Assembly: GCA_016748015.1 (NCBI GenBank)
Contig: JAAOMT010000509.1
Location: forward strand, 1 to 27,945
Length of the DNA: 27,945 nt
Direction of reading: 5' to 3'
From: Geosiphon pyriformis
Lineage: Eukaryota > Glomeromycota > Glomeromycetes > Archaeosporales > Geosiphonaceae
In this document: positions 26,275 to 27,945 of the stretch, piece after piece
Numbering within the stretch: position 1 is the stretch's first letter
Layout of the letters: every line of letters begins with the position of its first letter
Made by a program: the position numbers and the translations under genes
Notes under the pieces: model-generated
Seen by the model: the letters and a program-made list of their open reading frames with translations, nothing else
What the model was told of the DNA's origin: nothing
Databases searched by the model: none

Positions 26275-27910
26275 ATGAGTATCAACATCGTCTTTACGCA
26301 AGATTATAAGCCGAACACTCACAAATTGTTCGAAATCCCGGCAGCCCTTTTGAGACTTTTTGAAACCCCACCCAACAATCAGAACTTAGATGCTTTTTCA
26401 GCATCAAGGTTTGTATTTTGAGTCAACGTACTTATGGTGTATATAACACAATAACAAAAGCCGTTCTCCAAAGTCTGTTCATCAAAGGTTCACCAGACGA
26501 TCAGGCTTTCCTCTGTACAAAGAATAAAACTTATAGCATTCGTCAACAACATTTCTCGGACTCTTTATTATTATTAACACCATGTGCTAATCAGTCGGCT
26601 GAAAAAGAAATAAAAGGTTCAGAAAGACGCCCAAAAAAATCAAATCTGGGTGTTTTTGATATTCTTCATTCTGTTGCCGAGTTAGTTCCTTGTATCCCTA
26701 ATTTTGAAAAATTAGTTGATTTATTGATGATAACTCCGTACAAAGGTCCTGATCAAGAAAAGAGGTATAGAGGTGTGAGTAAAAATTTAATATTATTACT
26801 AATTAAATTCATGATTAGACTATTAACTTTTTAAGCTGAATTTTTTATATATTTGAAGAAACCATTTTACTCATGGAATGATCTCGATGATTTAATTCCA
26901 GCTAGTCAAGAAGAGATAAAACAGTTCCTACGGAAATGTTTTGCATTAGAAATAAATGGTATTATTACTTCACTTTTATAAATCACTTCTATGATAAATT
27001 AAGCGAATAAGACAAAAAACTCAGCTTTTCTCTAAAAAATTGATATTCAAGGTTTTTGGAGATTTATAGACATGGAATATCTTTTTTATCTCTTAAAACA
27101 AATTCTCGATACTGCCATCATAAAAGATTGGCCGTTAGAGAAAGTCAAAGTTGAGGAATGTACCGATTTATTAATAGTTGATGGAATCCCCCCTATTTTA
27201 ACAGACCACTGCTTAAATTGCTTTGCCGAGAAAATTGATTATTCTGATGTTTCAGGTGGGGTAGCTAATTTCTTTGAGGAACTTTTTTCCTTTTGAATCG
27301 ATTTTTGACAAATTTGTATTTTTAGGTTCTTTTATCAGTCTATCAGAACCTAAAATTTGTTCGTTTATTGGAATTCAACTATTAACAAAAGAAATGAAGG
27401 TAGGTTAATTCTTTCACAGGCTTTATACAATGGATTTCATAGATCATCGATAAAACTTTGGTATTTATATGAGAAAAGCCATGGATCCTATCCGACTTCT
27501 TAGCATGTTGGAAGGCAAACGTACCAGATGAGTTCGACGTTTCATTTCAATTACTTAAGGTGCATAATTTTATTGTTCCTAGTCTGCTTAAAGCCCATAT
27601 TTAAGAGCGTGATATTATTTTTCCACACCAACATTAGGGAAATGCCATTAAAGAGTATGATTCAAAGATGGGATGCGATATGGTAGAATTATTCCTTTCT
27701 TCTAATCTACCAACGGATCCGGAAAAGAGATTTGTAGAAATTTTCAAGTTCCGACCCAAATGGCAACCTGATGATATCAAACCATATTTGGAGGATATAG
27801 TCGATGAAACTTTTCAGTCCCTTGAAAGTCTTTTATTAAAATACACAAGATTATCAAAAGGAAATGACGGAAAACCATTTTATCTGCCGAAATCTACACT
27901 GTTTTTATGA
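26275..27910 (+). CDS. DCC1: Sister chromatid cohesion protein DCC1 (Ctf18-RFC subunit)
   Basis: DCC1 joins Ctf8 and Ctf18 in the alternative clamp loader that loads PCNA and supports cohesion during S phase in the nucleus. Exons: 26275-26408, 26474-26774, 26859-26958, 27052-27255, 27326-27399, 27479-27559, 27638-27910; 388 residues, the usual length for the family. The start gives MSINIVFTQDY, close in style to yeast Dcc1. Matching blocks: HKLFEIPAALL, SLFIKGSPDDQAFLC (same spacing as human SLVIRG...AVLC), KTYSIR, LLMITPYKGPD, GFWRFID and the C-terminal winged-helix part with TDPEKRFVEIFKFRPKW, DDIKPYLEDI and LLLKYTRL. The first intron ends in an unusual CAAAG acceptor, chosen because it keeps the homologous spacing. 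The stop is 35 bp before the window end. Confidence 0.92.
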
Positions 27911-27945
27911 AATATGATAATAGGTTTTTCTAATATTAATGAGCC

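Noticed and set aside
26418-26473. Open frame continuous with DCC1 exon 2 from TTG at 26418
   Set aside because: Using it would need a 14-nt intron. The acceptor before 26474 gives a normal 65-nt intron and the human/yeast spacing.

Overview
The window is nuclear DNA from a fungus. All seven genes I could model have fungal homologues or fungal architecture. They are broken by many short introns (mostly 57-112 nt, almost all GT-AG), sit in small compact groups, and are separated by very AT-rich gene-poor DNA. The AT bias, the intron density and the mix of conserved genes suggest an early-diverging filamentous fungus of the Mucoromycota (possibly Glomeromycotina). That placement is inference; the sequence cannot settle it.

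Left block (1-11825). Three housekeeping genes are packed tightly. The 3' three quarters of ELP1 (Elongator scaffold, tRNA wobble-uridine modification) runs rightward from beyond the left edge. It converges on NOP2 (25S rRNA cytosine-5 methyltransferase, minus strand). NOP2 is divergent from a DDX42-type DEAD-box RNA helicase, with only 180 bp between the start codons. These three genes serve tRNA modification, ribosome assembly and RNP/spliceosome remodelling.

Middle block (11826-18191). About 6 kb has no gene I can support. It is extremely AT-rich and holds old degenerate repeats: two diverged direct copies of a roughly 550-bp element, a pair of inverted arms of about 240 bp each, and a short tandem duplication. 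Microsatellites, a polypyrimidine tract and a long leader with almost no ATG follow, leading into the next gene.

Right block (18192-27945). A three-exon gene encodes a 974-residue signalling-mucin-like membrane protein: hydrophobic leader, long Ser/Thr-rich tandem-repeat ectodomain, a globular juxtamembrane domain, one membrane helix and a short cytoplasmic tail. The globular domain and the tail motif point to the Msb2 family, sensors upstream of fungal filamentation/HOG MAP-kinase pathways. On the minus strand follow a Nem1/CTDNEP1-type phosphatase (lipin activation, nuclear-envelope lipid control) and a protein of unknown function with a membrane hairpin and a Gln-rich tail. That orphan shares a 182-bp divergent promoter region with DCC1, a subunit of the Ctf18 alternative clamp loader (sister-chromatid cohesion), which ends 35 bp before the right edge.

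All exon models were joined by hand from reading frame, splice signals and remembered homologues. Each closes in frame from its start (or the window edge) to its stop. No tRNA, rRNA, CRISPR array or intact transposon was seen.
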